From assembly GCA_911728435.2 (NCBI GenBank), contig OU452198.1, positions 15,534,001 through 15,598,000 on the forward strand: a DNA stretch of 64,000 nt. The letters are read 5' to 3'. Position numbers and translations under genes: made by a program. The notes below the pieces were generated by a model. It did not search any database. It was given only the letters and a program-made list of their open reading frames with translations, and had not been told where the DNA came from. Positions 1-10,754 of this stretch are shown one piece after another. Position 1 is the first letter of the stretch, and every line of letters starts with the position of its first letter. Source of the DNA: Apoderus coryli. Lineage: Eukaryota; Arthropoda; Insecta; Coleoptera; Attelabidae.

Positions 1-90
1 CTGACTGATTTTGACGAGTTCATTAAGATCCTCCTCAGAGCGAGAACTCTTGGGAAATCGCTTACTGTGTTAGACCAGTTTTTACGTTAA
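1..90 (+). CDS. Possible 3'-terminal exon of an unknown gene (partial)
   Basis: Frame 1 is open from the window edge to a TAA at 88-90 and reads 29 residues with a helix-like pattern (LTDFDEFIKILLRARTLGKS and then 9 more). It would end about 400 bp from the stop codon of the minus-strand gene at 489, a tail-to-tail arrangement. The upstream exon and splice acceptor are outside the window, so the call rests only on coding-like composition. It could be a chance open frame. Confidence 0.3.
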   Translation: MTDFDEFIKILLRARTLGKSLTVLDQFLR

Positions 91-488
91 CATTGGTTGC
101 TAAATTGAATGCGTAATCATTGCAGAGTTATGTTAGACTATAGAAAATGTTGATTTCCTTTTTCAATTCTACCGTATTTGGAAAATCTATTTGTTTAGTA
201 TTAAAAACATGTAACAAACGCTTGTGCTAGTGATAAATGTGATATCTAGTCGTTGCCATAATATATTTTTTGTCAAATGGTATGAACACACAAAATCTTC
301 TAAAAGAAAATAAATAAATGAATAAATATATTAAAAAGCCGAAAAAATATCTAAACCCATTGAAAATACGTTAATAAATAAAAGCTACCAACATTTCTGT
401 TTGTTTTAGAATATTGAGAAGTAGATTTAAGAAATATCACATTCACCTATAAATTGTTGCAATATAAATTATTTACACATCTTAGGAA
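91..488. other. Intergenic spacer, no gene seen
   Basis: AT-rich spacer between the possible exon at 1-90 and the stop of the minus-strand gene at 489. It includes A-rich runs with AATAAA-like words near 307-330 that could serve as a plus-strand poly(A) signal. Nothing else is recognisable. Confidence 0.5.
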
Positions 489-717
489 TTAAGTTTTTGA
501 AGATAAGTGGGGTAAATCGTCTACGACTGGTAACTTTCCATTGTAAGTTGGAATGAGTTCCAACATTTTCTCAATATTGTTTTCAATTTCTTTTCGTCTG
601 TCATTTGCTTTGGCAACTCTGTTTAGTGCAATTTTTGATGATACGTATCCTGTATTGATGATTTTGTTAACAAAGCTGAAAACATCATCCTCTGCAGGCT
701 TCAAACGATCATTTGAA
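489..717 (-). CDS. Small secreted protein A, exon 3 (terminal exon)
   Basis: Last of three exons of a 122-residue protein (join of 21363-21407, 5376-5470 and 489-717, complement). The exon starts after a tttgttgtag acceptor, completes a Ser codon with the AG left over from exon 2, and codes 75 more residues to a TAA at 489-491. This part is rich in Lys, Arg, Asp, Glu and hydrophobic residues and looks helical, with a proline-containing tail (IPTYNGKLPVVDDLPHLSSK). There are no Cys residues in the mature part. Function unknown: it resembles a small haemolymph- or gland-type secreted protein only in general design. Exon phases (0, then 2) match exactly across both junctions, which is the main support. 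Confidence 0.72.
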
Positions 718-1671
718 CTACAACAAACACAATAAATATTTATTAGCATATCTATGCTGCTAGAAACCTTGTTGATATCATAATACACACAACAAGGGAT
801 AAGTTACTCATCCTTATGCTTAATTCACGGGAAACGTACTCGTATGCCTTAGTATTAACTCAGTACCGGTCATAACGACAAGATACTCCATATATACATA
901 CTTCGCTCTTGGCTGAAGCCACCAAATTTTCTAAATAACCTTATGCCATCTACCGTGAATCACGGTGTATATTAGTCCAAGACGGTTATAATATATGTAT
1001 ATTATAATGATTTCTGATCTACCCTAACTTTTTTATGCAATATTTTTTTGCAAGTTGAGCCCAGAAACTTAAAATCTAACATATTACACGTAAAAAAGGT
1101 GTTCTTATGTGATATTGATAAAATGTACGGTTATCGAGTAAAATCGATTTTAAAATTTTGTGATCAGTACAGGAAAATTATTGTTATCGCGATGTGAGTT
1201 TTTTACAAGTAGGCCGGTGTCAAAAATGTTTTACTTTTATAAAATAATTATTTCAAAAGATTTAATTTAAAAATTGTTTTCATACATGATTTGAGTTCAC
1301 TGAGTTTATTAGACAGTTTCGTATTGCCATAATAATTAATAGTCATTAATACCTACACTAAAATGGAACAAATTTACTATAAATGAAGTAATATCGGGAA
1401 TCTTAACATTTAATTTTGTTTTTATAAATCGGTTGGTTTAAGAATCTCGACCAACAAAAAAAAAATGAAAAACCTAATAAAATAGCTGTTACAGTTCTTT
1501 CGTCTATCAATACATTATTATTAGAAAAAAAACTACCTAACTAGCAACTAATTAAGTTACAACAAAATACCTAAAAGTGAATTAACAGATTTACAAGAAA
1601 CTACTTAATATTACAGTTCAATAAATAATTACCTAAGTACACACAATACCTACACTAGTGAAACAACGAAT

Positions 1672-2739
1672 TTACAATAAATGTTCGAACTGAGCTCGTT
1701 GAACTTCAACGCACTTTCTGCAACGCCTGACTAAGGAGTTTGTTGCTCTGGAAATTTCAAATTGGTTGCGTTTAATTTCACTGCACACATCGCGTATACG
1801 CATGTGCAACTCCTCTACGGTTCGCACTGGAGTTTCGTAAGTTATGTTTTTAAGTAACCCCCATAAATAAAAATCCAATGGATTCAAATCCGGGGACCTT
1901 GGAGGCCAAGGAACGGGTCCTAGGCGACCTATCCATGGATCAGAATAGTACCGATTAAGCCAGTCTCTCACTGCTCTGCCATAATGAGGGGGAGCACCAT
2001 CCAATTGCAACCACATGTTGCGTCTGGTATACAGTGGTATTTCTTCCAGCAATTCATTAAGATTATTGTTCAAAAAATTTAAAAACTGTTCTGCATTTAA
2101 GTTCGCAGGTAAAACGTAGGGACCACAAAAATGACGGCCAATAAGGCCAATCCAAATATTCAGCTTGAATTCATTTAGGAAGTTACGCGGACGGGTTTCA
2201 TGGGAGTTGTTATGACCACATATATGTAAGTTGTGAAAATTCACTACCCCCGCTCTGGTAAAAGTAGCTTCGTCCGTCCAGAATATTTTTTCCAAAAATT
2301 GGTTATCATTGTTATATGAATCTAGAAACCAATTATAAAACACTAACTTTCTTTCACGATCTCCAGGATCAAGATTTTTAACTGGTTGAAGGTGAAAAGC
2401 CCTTCTCCTGTCTGCGTTGAGCGTGCGCCATACAGTAGACTGTGATGTTTGCAGTTGACGTGCAGCTCTTCGTGTACTTATTGTACTATTATTATCAAAC
2501 AGTCGTAAAACATTATTGTTTCTTCTCCGAAATCTATTTGCACGGTATTGATCATTATTATCTTGCAATCCATAAGTACACAATTTCGAATGTGTATTAA
2601 TAAATACCTTGTAATTAGGCAATCTTCTCCTTGGAAAGCGTCTTGCATATGCGCGCACAGCCATTCTGGCATTACCATTACAGTATCCATACACAAAATG
2701 AATATCTCCATATTCTTGATTTGTAAAAAAATGTGGCAT
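1672..2739 (-). CDS. DD41D mariner-type transposase, apparently full length
   Basis: A 355-residue uninterrupted ORF. The N-terminal third is a helix-turn-helix type DNA-binding region of the kind seen in insect DUF4817-type transposases. The RNase H-like catalytic core follows: first Asp in the motif IFWTDEATF, second in QLDGAPPHY, third in SPDLNPLDFYLW. I count 41 residues between the second and third Asp, so this is a DD41D arrangement. The C-terminus AQFEHLL is the usual end for this group. The protein would cut and paste the surrounding element by acting on its TIRs in the nucleus. No stop or frameshift is visible, so the gene may still code, although the TIRs show some divergence. Confidence 0.85.
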   Translation of the reverse strand: MPHFFTNQEYGDIHFVYGYCNGNARMAVRAYARRFPRRRLPNYKVFINTHSKLCTYGLQDNNDQYRANRFRRRNNNVLRLFDNNSTISTRRAARQLQTSQSTVWRTLNADRRRAFHLQPVKNLDPGDRERKLVFYNWFLDSYNNDNQFLEKIFWTDEATFTRAGVVNFHNLHICGHNNSHETRPRNFLNEFKLNIWIGLIGRHFCGPYVLPANLNAEQFLNFLNNNLNELLEEIPLYTRRNMWLQLDGAPPHYGRAVRDWLNRYYSDPWIGRLGPVPWPPRSPDLNPLDFYLWGLLKNITYETPVRTVEELHMRIRDVCSEIKRNQFEISRATNSLVRRCRKCVEVQRAQFEHLL

Positions 2740-2989
2740 TTCTATTGAGTTTAAAAGACACTACTGTACAATTGTTATAACATGCAACAATATCTGTTTA
2801 AATATTTATTGACATGTACAAAATGTCAAACATTGTGTATGGATAACAAAATGAATATCTCCATATTCTTGATTTGTAAAAAATGTGGCATTTTTATTGA
2901 GTTTAAAAGAAACTACTGTACAATTGTTATAACATGCAACAATATCTGTTTAAATATTATTTATTGACATGTACAAAATGTCAAACATT
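2693..2989. repeat. Tandem duplication, period about 153 bp
   Basis: Two head-to-tail copies (from 2693 and from 2846) share the run from acaaaatgaatatctcc to aaaatgtcaaacat with a few differences. The first copy covers the start of the transposase ORF, the second the untranslated region between it and the right TIR. A local duplication inside the element. Confidence 0.85.
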
Positions 2990-3199
2990 TTTGACACCGG
3001 CCTACTTGTAAAAAACTCACATCGCGATAATAATAATTTTCCTGTACTGATCACAAAATTTTAAAATCGATTCTACTCGATAACCGTACATTTTATCAAT
3101 ATCACATAAGAATACCTTTTTTACTTTTAATATGTTAGATTTTAAGTTTCTGGGCTCAAACTTGCAGAAAAAGATTGCATAAAAGAGTTAGGGTAGATT

Positions 3200-3550
3200 A
3201 CCACTTGCAAAATGTCATTTCGATATCTAAAAACGTTTCGGAAATAAATGAATAAAACCACCATCAGGGTGGTACCTTTAACACCCTGTATCTCGATAAC
3301 ATATATACACTCACGGTCAATGGCAGGTTAGACGTACCTATATGGAAAACGAGACATAGGAATATTTAGAAAATTTGGTTGCTTACATGATGTATCAATC
3401 TAATCTATACTTCTAAAATATTTTGACGTTTGTGACATTTCCGGTTATACCAGAAGTTGATACCAACTTTCTTATTTCAACAGAACACAAGTAGTTAAAA
3501 TAAATAATGTTTTTGCTATCCAGAGAGTGTTACGTTCGGCATTCCGCATA
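3200..3550. other. Intron sequence with MITE-like scraps
   Basis: No gene seen. Contains an end-like cacccTGTAtctcgataac string (about 3280) and a tttccggttatacc stretch (about 3438) that reappears near 41325 (ttccggttataccgaa), so it belongs to dispersed repeats. Confidence 0.4.
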
Positions 3551-3589
3551 AGGGACGGTACTTGGACCGATTTTATTTCTTATTTAAAT

Positions 3590-4440
3590 AAATGGGTTAT
3601 TGACACTACATTGTTTTGGAAGTCTTTTCTCTTTTGCAGATGATACTGCTTTATTTGTTGAAGAAACCAACTGGAAGGATGTTGAAGATAAAATCAAAAG
3701 CGACCTTAGACAAGTTACGCAATGGTTTGATAAACATTTGCTCACGATTAAAAAAGAAACACCTACGTTACTTTTGCAAACAGAGTAGATACTGTTCCCA
3801 CAAATAATGCAATAACCGTCTTTACCCCACAACGTAATTTTTCATGGAATATAGGGAGGAGGGAAACTGCAAAATATCTAGGTATTATAGTAGACAGACA
3901 TCTGAAATAGGACATACATATTATACAAAACCTAAAAAAGGAATTGCAATCCTTGATATATATTTTTTAAAGAACCTCTAACATTCTGGATTCAAAACTT
4001 AACCCTTTACTATCCATTGGTGCAATCTTCTTTGACTTATGGTATAATCGGTTGGGGCGGAACGTACAGCGATCATCTAAAACCCCTAATACTTACACAA
4101 AAAGGATATTAGATAATTTTTGATTTAGATACAAGCTTTCCTACAGTGGAACTATATAAATAGTGTGATGTTTTAAGTATTAGGGAAATATTTTATAAAA
4201 ATTCAGTAATGCAGATTCATAAAAATACTCTTATTACGAATATCCCAGATCATGGACATTTGACAAGGCAAAGAGCTGTTTATGACGTCCTACGAGTTCC
4301 TCAAGCTCGAAGGACTATCGAACAGAGAACGTTTGTTGTTGTATGGCATAACCTTTCCAATCTGTTTCCGAATCAACTAAGAATGACTATCTCCAGCAAT
4401 AAATTTAAATATAAAATAACGGTTTTGCTATGTATATTGT
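3590..4440 (+). pseudogene. Truncated LINE reverse-transcriptase fragment
   Basis: Starts inside the RT domain with the catalytic-box-like FSFADDTALFVEETNW and continues through frameshifts into ETAKYLGIIVDRHLK and the LINE C-terminal region ending near 4440 (e.g. NLFPNQLRMTISSNKFKYK). At least three frame changes break it. It is 5' truncated, with an AT-rich tail (aataaatatgattatt) after 4465. It is a non-LTR retrotransposon remnant in intron 2 of gene A; the clade is not assigned. Confidence 0.7.
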
Positions 4441-5375
4441 AATGTTTTTTTTTGTAATTTGCTACGATAAATAAATATGATTATTAAAATGGAAAATACT
4501 GTTTTATATTGCTTTTTTAGATTCCTTATTAGACCAGGGTCGATAATTTAAAATTAAAAATGGTAAAAAGTGAAAAAAAAAATTATAGTAGGATGATACC
4601 CATTCGAAAAGGTAGAGAATATAACAAAAATGAAAAATAAATTACGGGCGATCTGAAGTCGGGAAGGGGGAGGGGGTGAGTCTTTAAGGGTAAAAAACGG
4701 TTAATCTCGATTTCCGGTAAAACTGCAAGTCCTATGAAAAAAATTATATAGCAAAGTTGTAGGTAATAAAAAGATCTACAACTTCTGTATCAACACTTTT
4801 CAGATAACCTCAAAATTTATGTGAAAAATTCGAATAACCGAGTTTTTGGTTTTTTATTTTTAACTTTTGCAAAGAAAATTATTTTTTCACGAAATTCGGT
4901 GAAAACTTACCTTTGTATAAATATTCATTTTTTCACCTTATTTTGACTTAATATCGAAAAAGCACCCTAATTTTAAATCGAAAATTCTCACTTCAAAATA
5001 TCTGCTTTTTGAAAAAAGTTGGTGTGTTTTTTGTTCGTTCAAATCTCTACGTATATGTAGATACATGTCCAAAATAAGAAATGATTAATTTTTAATTAAA
5101 AATGAAGCATTTTTATTATTATTTATTTTAGAAAAAACTTTTTAATTTCATACAATAGGAAGTATAACTGGTTTAATAATACTCTTGTGCATGCTGCAGG
5201 ACAACCCGTATAAATCAGAACCAATCGAGACACCAACTGCCTCCAAGAAAGCGTGGCGACCGAGGCTGAGAGATCGACAATATTTCGAGTAGATTTCATA
5301 GTGGTTTTACTGTCTCTTATATTTACGCTGGTATGGTATATACTGTACTAAAATTCTTATCACATAATATACTAC
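4441..5375. other. Intron 2 of gene A, repeat-like sequence
   Basis: No coding signal. The part from 4600 to 5200 (gttgtaggtaataaaaagatctacaacttc and following purine-rich runs) has the look of a dispersed non-autonomous repeat, but I found no terminal repeats or target duplication. Confidence 0.35.
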
Positions 5376-5470
5376 CTTATGTTATCTTCGTCCGAATTAT
5401 AATCAAATGCAGACTCGTCATGTTCAGCAGGATCCACAAGCTCCAATGGTTTAGAGATGACAATGGTTAA
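5376..5470 (-). CDS. Small secreted protein A, exon 2
   Basis: 95-nt internal exon: acceptor aaagttatctttcag at its 5' side, donor ATAAG|gtagta at its 3' side. It begins in phase 0, matching exon 1, and leaves AG, which with the T of exon 3 makes a Ser codon. It encodes LTIVISKPLELVDPAEHDES and 11 more residues. The first seven complete the hydrophobic signal peptide started in exon 1, with predicted cleavage near TIVIS|KP; the rest is an acidic N-terminus of the mature protein. Confidence 0.72.
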
Positions 5471-5952
5471 CTGAAAGATAACTTTAAGTTGAAGAAATTG
5501 TATATACTACTGAGGAAGTTTATTTAAAAAAAACGTGTTAATAAATAATTTTATCAAGTTCTATATATTTCGTTGATAGTATTGACTTGTGCTCGGTGGA
5601 AATTCATATTTCAACTTTTTTAATGTAGAAAAATAAACGTTTAAAAATTATGGACCTCCAAACTCCTAAGTTATAATTCTTAATTAAACTCCATAAAAAA
5701 AAAACTTCCCTATTACACAACATGTAGTGTCTTTCTTTTCGTCACCTACAGAAAATATTTCTAAAGTATTTATTAATATAATTTACCCATTTAATATAGG
5801 TACTCGATTTAAGCCAATACATAGTATGAAAAATTCTTTTGATTTTCTTTTGTAATAATCCATTTCAGAGAGGAGTGAATATTTATTGAAGGAAATAAAA
5901 CTGCGTCTACTCCACAAAATATTATTTATATATGTTCAAACCTGAACAACAC

Positions 5953-5995
5953 TGTCACACATGTTTCAAGATTTGATATCTCATCATCAGTGACA
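5953..5995 (-). ncRNA. Hammerhead ribozyme motif, Penelope-type, probably inactive
   Basis: On the minus strand: stem I TGTCA/TGACA (perfect), core CTGATGA, stem II AGAT/ATCT, GAAA, and palindromic stem III ACATGT. The base at the cleavage position (17) is G, giving GUG instead of the NUH required for cleavage, so it should be inactive. This compact type-I hammerhead with a self-complementary stem III is known from Penelope-like retroelements. No Penelope coding sequence remains beside it. Confidence 0.6.
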
Positions 5996-6177
5996 ATAAC
6001 GTATACAAAAGTCCTCATAAGAATGTTAAACCAGATTTAAACATCTATACATTTAAAACATAATTAAAGATATCAGAATAGAGTTTATAATCAGCAGAAG
6101 AAACTCACCAATTTTGTGAAAAAACTTTGAGGTAAAAATTACATGAAAATGAAAACTAATTATACACTAAACATTAC

Positions 6178-6322
6178 AATGTGAATTGCATTGGAGCAAT
6201 CCATAGCTTTTCTTTTTATATATCATATTATGATTTAAATTGGAATAAATACTAACGTACTAATTTTATTCTTACTTTCCAATTTAAATCATAATATGAT
6301 TGCTTCAATGCAATTCACATTT
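6178..6322. repeat. 145-bp foldback (inverted repeat)
   Basis: aatgtgaattgcattggagc at 6178 pairs with its complement ending at 6322 (one mismatch), and catattatgatttaaattgg (6225-6244) pairs with 6279-6298. A MITE-like hairpin; the two arm blocks are spaced asymmetrically, which suggests an indel in the left arm. Confidence 0.75.
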
Positions 6323-6964
6323 CCGAGAACATCATTCACGGAAATTTAGTCGGGCTCAAAGTATGGAGGACATAATACATATGCTCCTAATCTGATCTGA
6401 TCCATTAATAACGAGTTTGACAAAAGTATCAAAGACAACAAAAAGTGATTTGTTACCCAAAGATGTCTTTGCAATGCTAACATTGCCTATGTCTACCTAT
6501 CCGGCTGAAAATCAAGATTCCAGTGAGAGTGATTAACCTATATTTAATTTAATTTAAAAGAAAGAGTTGTGCACATACAAAATTCAAAAACATTTCACAA
6601 TATTTACATAAAAAATTATGATGAATAATAAAATGGTTTAGGCTAATCATGTTGAACTTTATTTATTACCACTTTTCTTCATTACTAAAATCAGAAAACA
6701 ATTACAAGTTAGCTTTTCCAGAATGAACATTGTTTACAAATCACATTATTGAAAGTAAGTTGGCATTTTTTCACTTCTAGCGTCAATTTATTAATGCTCT
6801 AAACATAAAATAATTTTGCTCAATCAGATCATCAAAACTGACCACTGTGCGGCATGTACGAATAGCGTACTTCAGCCTTGAAAGGTTTATTGTGTCTTTT
6901 CAGGACCATTCTGCAATAACTATCATTCTACTACCACGCAACATTCATTCTTCACCCTAGATGG

Positions 6965-7070
6965 ACCACCGTCAGGTATCGTCTATAATGAACCCCCAAA
7001 CGGTCACCCATCTAAACTTGTAGCCGCGCTCCACAGAGCTGCACTTCGACGGTCGTCCCTGTATGATCCC
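6965..7070 (-). ncRNA. 5S rRNA-like sequence (pseudogene or SINE head)
   Basis: The minus strand carries TTTAGATGGGTGACCGTTTG next to AGCGCGGCTACAAG, an order and wording close to the internal control region of 5S rRNA (GCGCGGTTAGTACTTAGATGGGTGACC in part). Flanking 5S stems are not convincingly conserved. It could be a 5S pseudogene or the head of a 5S-derived SINE. It lies directly outside the Mutator-like element that starts at 7088. Confidence 0.35.
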
Positions 7071-7805
7071 GTCTAGGCTACCCGGCCGCATTTTCGGAAT
7101 TCGCCGACACATTAGCCACTCGGAATAATTCGGGTGATGCGAATCACAGATTCATAAAGTCCCGACGTTTTAGACTAATGCGTCGGCGATTTATCAAATA
7201 CATGCAACCTGCCAACTTTTAAAATCTCGACGTATTAAACTTAATGCATCTGGGATTTACGAAATACCGTGCGAACTAGTAATATTAAATATTACTTACA
7301 TAATTTGTGAAATTATCATATTTGCAATCATCGGTAAATTCTATAAACAGGACTTTTCTAGATCTTCATATGATTTTGATACGAGAATATTTCGAAAGCA
7401 TTTATAACAGCTTTGCACATCATTTGAACAAATTTTATTCTTGCCTGTTTTAAGCCACTTCCAACAGGCTTTCAAAACGTGGAAAGTACACAACATGCAT
7501 GTCATGTATTTTTCGAAGTGTTTCTTTCAGCTAAATCGTCATCCGAAGAATAACCTTTGCTTTAATTTTAATGGGAAAAATTTCATAAAGGCCACGCACG
7601 GCTTCTAAAAATACATTCTTGGCTGCTACTCAGGATGCAGCCCAAAGGTAATCTTCCAATAGTGGACTATGTTATAAAGTAGTCAACTTTATGATTTTGT
7701 GTATCGCAGTTGCCCGTGGAATCAACAAACATAATCTCTGACGACTGGTAAGCTTTGCAACTCTTTGCATAATTGGTGTGCAGAGTGCTACGGGAAATCA
7801 AAATA

Positions 7806-9023
7806 ATAAATGCTTTATTGTGCAAAATAACCAAATGACAAAACCAAACAATAAATTTTACAAGATTTTACATAATCTAGTACAGTTAAGTTCAGTCCTA
7901 AGGCTATCAACACAAAGGAAATGAGATTTGGCATATACCACTCTTCCACTCATTCCAAAATAAATCATAAACCTAAAAGAAAGAAAGAACACGCCATATA
8001 CTACTTGTCCAGTGCTATGGAAAAAGTCTGCGCCTCAACTCACGCCTAAAACTAACCAAAGGCATATCTATAAACTCCAGCAGTTTATTTAAAAGTTTCG
8101 GCCCGTTATAAGCAAAACATCCTTCAAATTTGGACGTAGAATGTTGTGGAATTGTATACAAGTTGAAGCGCAGACCCAGTCCGTGAACATCAAATCTTCT
8201 TAAAAGTACATTAAATAAATACTCAGGCGTATGAGAAGTACCTATTTTCTACAGTAAAACAGAGTACAGATAATCGAATCTAACCGCCAGACTAGGTTCT
8301 GCAAGCTTTGTTAAAAATGATGTAATATGAGCCGCAAATGGAACGGAACAGATGAATCTTACGCACGCGTTTTGAATTCTCTGAATTTTAGCTTTATTAT
8401 AATTAGGCAAGTAATAATAATACACTTGGGAACAGTAGTCAAGGTGCGGATATATCAAGGATTTAACAAGAAGCAACTTTGTATTTTCATATCAAAATAT
8501 ATTTTAGATGGTACATACATTTGATTCTAATAAACGAATTTTTATATAACTGACAACAGTGGTCACTAAAACTTAATTTGGAATCAATTAAGATACCCAG
8601 ATCCTTTGCGGTATCCACCCACCGCACCACTGTTCCATCAACAATAACACTACCAGAAGTCCGTATCAACTCCGTATGGCGCTCATTACCAATGCATAAC
8701 GCAACAGTTTTATTAGGGTTTAATCTGAGGCCATGGCGTCTACACCAGTCGGAAAAAGACGTTAGATCTTGATTAACATTAAAAATCGCTCTTTGAAATT
8801 CAGCAATACCACAATGAAGGTATATTTGTGCATCATCAGCATAAAGGTGTATTTCTGAATGTATCATAGTCATTGGCAAATCAAACGTGAAAATGGAGAA
8901 TAAGAGAGGTCCCAAAATACTTCCCTGAGGAACACCACTCGTTAGTTCTTTAAACTGAGAGCTTCTTGAATTTACTTTTACACACTGGTGTCTTTGAAAT
9001 AAGTAGCTATTAATTATTATTAA
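7806..9023 (-). mobile_element. 5'-truncated LINE inside Mutator-like element A
   Basis: The insertion is defined by comparison with the uninterrupted element B: the run aaatcaaaat|atttttaacag of B is split here. The 3' tail (rc: aataaagcatttattatt) is at the left, so the LINE reads on the minus strand. The aaaat at both edges is a likely target duplication. Confidence 0.75.
7990..8915 (-). pseudogene. LINE reverse transcriptase, C-terminal part, broken
   Basis: Two ORF blocks (8487-8915 and 8249-8476) plus a further block to about 8000 form the RT palm, thumb and C-terminal region: GPLLFSIFTFDLP, LYADDAQIYLH (active site), LNPNKTVALCIGN, DLGILIDSKLSF, LIYPHLDYCSQVYY, and the terminal AYNGPKLLNKLL. 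Frame changes occur near 8487 and 8249. Endonuclease and RT N-terminus are missing through 5' truncation. Jockey/CR1-like in appearance. Confidence 0.75.
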
Positions 9024-9234
9024 AATGTTTTTAACAGCTCAAGAAACTAGTTACACCAATCTGATTCAAAACTAAAAGATATTCTTGGTTTGAGATGGGC
9101 AATTTCATATGTAAATCACTGACGCATTAGCCTAATACGTCGGGACTTTATGAATATGTGATGCACGTCACCCGAGTTGTTCCGAGTGGCTAATGTGTCG
9201 GCGAATTCCGAAAATGCTACCCGGCCCGACGACT

Positions 9235-10151
9235 GCATTTTCGGAATTCGTCGACACATTAGCCACTCGGAACAACTCGGGTGATATGAATCACATATGC
9301 ATAAAGTACCGACGTATTAGGCTAATGCGTCAGTGATTTACATATGAAATTGCCCATCTCAAACTAAGAATATCTTTTCGTTTTGAATTAGATTGGTGTA
9401 ACTATTTTCTTGAGCTGTTAAAAATATTTTGATTTCCCGTAGCACTCTGCACACCAATTATGCAAAGCGTTGCAACTCGCTTTACCAGTCGTCAGAGATT
9501 ATGTTTGTTGATTCCACGGGCAACTGCGATACACAAAATTATAAAGTTTACTACTTTATAACACAGTCCGCTATTGGAAGATTACTTTTGGGCTGCATCC
9601 TAAGTAGCAGCCAAGAATGGAATGTATTTTTAGAAGCCGTGCGTAGCCTTTATGAAATGCCTCATTTATTAAAATTAAAACAAAAGTTATTCTTACGGAT
9701 GACGATTTAGCTGAAAGAAATGCTTCTAAAAAGATATGGCATGCATCATCTTTCTTGTTGTGTACTTTCCACGTTTTGACAGCCTGTTGGAAGTTGCTTA
9801 AAACAGGCAAGAATAAGATTTGTTCAAATTATGTGCAAAGCTGTTATAAATGCTTTCGACATATTCTCGTATCAAAATCATATGAAGATCTAGAAAAGTC
9901 CTCTTTATAGAATTTACTGATAATTACAAATATGATAATTTCACATATTATGTACGTAATATGATGGGTTAAAATTTAGTATTACTAGTTCGCACGGTAT
10001 TTCGTAAATCGCCGTTTTAGGAGTTGGCACGTTGCATGTATTTGATAAATCGCCGACGCATTAGTCTAAAACGTCGAGACTTTATGAATCTGTGATTCGC
10101 ATCACCCGAATTATTCCGAGCGGCTAATGTGTCGGCGAATTCCGAAAATGC
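9235..10151 (+). mobile_element. Mutator-like element B, inverted relative to A
   Basis: Bounded by the same GCATTTTCGG...CCGAAAATGC tips as element A, 17 bp after its end, in opposite orientation. Contains the transposase remnant at 9429-9890. The flanks share only the last five of nine bases (CGACT), so a target duplication is not clear. Together A and B form a large palindrome centred near 9226. Confidence 0.75.
9429..9890 (+). pseudogene. Mutator-like (MULE) transposase fragment
   Basis: The first block has MFVDSTGNCDTQNYK and AIGRLLLGCILSSSQEWNVF, the region around the first catalytic Asp of MULE transposases. After a frameshift near 9670 the second block has ILTDDDLAERNASKKIW (second Asp) and LLCTFHVL, the C-x2-H motif of the family. 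The zinc finger, SWIM region and third acidic residue are absent, so the fragment cannot be active. Confidence 0.7.
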
Positions 10152-10160
10152 GGTTCGACT

Positions 10161-10746
10161 TGTATAACATCATAATCAAATAATACCCATTACAATAATA
10201 TTAATGTCTATGCATTTTTGGTATGCTATGGAAAGCCAAGGATATGCTAAGAAAGTTTCATCGACATCCCTATTTTCCGATGAGCTACTCTTGACTCAAA
10301 AAAAATGTCCTAAAATAAAATCTTCCATATAGTACCTAAACATGAAAAGCGTAATGTGTATGGACCTACCATAATTTCAAGATCCATTTTTATTGTTTAA
10401 TGTTCAAAACAAACGGCAAATAATTTATTTAGTTTATATATTTATGTAAAATAACTCAAATAACCCCAACAATCAATTGGTAAACAATAACATAAAAATT
10501 TGAACACTTCGCATACAGTTCCGAAATGATTCTCAATCTCCAATTTATTAACAGCGCATGGGCGAATACACATATACAAAATTTTTAGTCTTTTTCATAT
10601 ATTTGTAATGTGACTCAATTTTTTGTATGTTGCGTTATGTAATTTCGATCTTTTTTTTTTTGCTTCTTGCTGCTAAATTATGGATTATTTCTTTAAGGAA
10701 GATTTAGTGTTATAACCTTTATCGTTTCAAACTAATTATTCTAAAC
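10161..10746. other. Intron sequence, nothing recognisable
   Basis: AT-rich DNA between Mutator-like element B and the start of the LINE at about 10755. No ORF, repeat pair or splice-bounded coding block was seen. Confidence 0.45.
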
Positions 10747-10754
10747 ATGAAATA

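Larger units (their letters stand above)
1022..3193 (-). mobile_element. DD41D Tc1/mariner-like transposon with ~210-bp TIRs
   Basis: The element is flanked by TA (1020-1021 and 3194-3195) and ends in CCCTAACT/AGTTAGGG. Its inverted repeats of about 210 bp (about 1022-1235 and 2985-3193) match with a few substitutions and small indels. A full-length transposase ORF lies on the minus strand. The copy sits in intron 2 of secreted gene A. Its termini differ from the CAGGGTG ends of the other DD41D copies in the window. Confidence 0.85.
5471..7087. other. Intron 1 of gene A, proximal part
   Basis: No coding signal. Holds a decayed hammerhead motif (5953-5995), a 145-bp foldback (6178-6322) and a 5S rRNA-like stretch (about 6965-7070), listed separately. 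The rest is AT-rich without recognisable structure. Confidence 0.5.
7088..9217 (-). mobile_element. Mutator-like element A (non-autonomous), interrupted by a LINE
   Basis: The ends GCATTTTCGGAATTCG/CGAATTCCGAAAATGC are the tips of long TIRs (about 100 bp). A perfect 9-bp target duplication TACCCGGCC flanks it (7079-7087, 9218-9226), as expected for Mutator-type elements. The interior at 7430-7800 is the reverse complement of the transposase remnant in element B (9429-9890). A LINE (about 7806-9023) is inserted, with aaaat at both junctions. Without it the element would be about 910 bp, close to element B. Confidence 0.8.
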
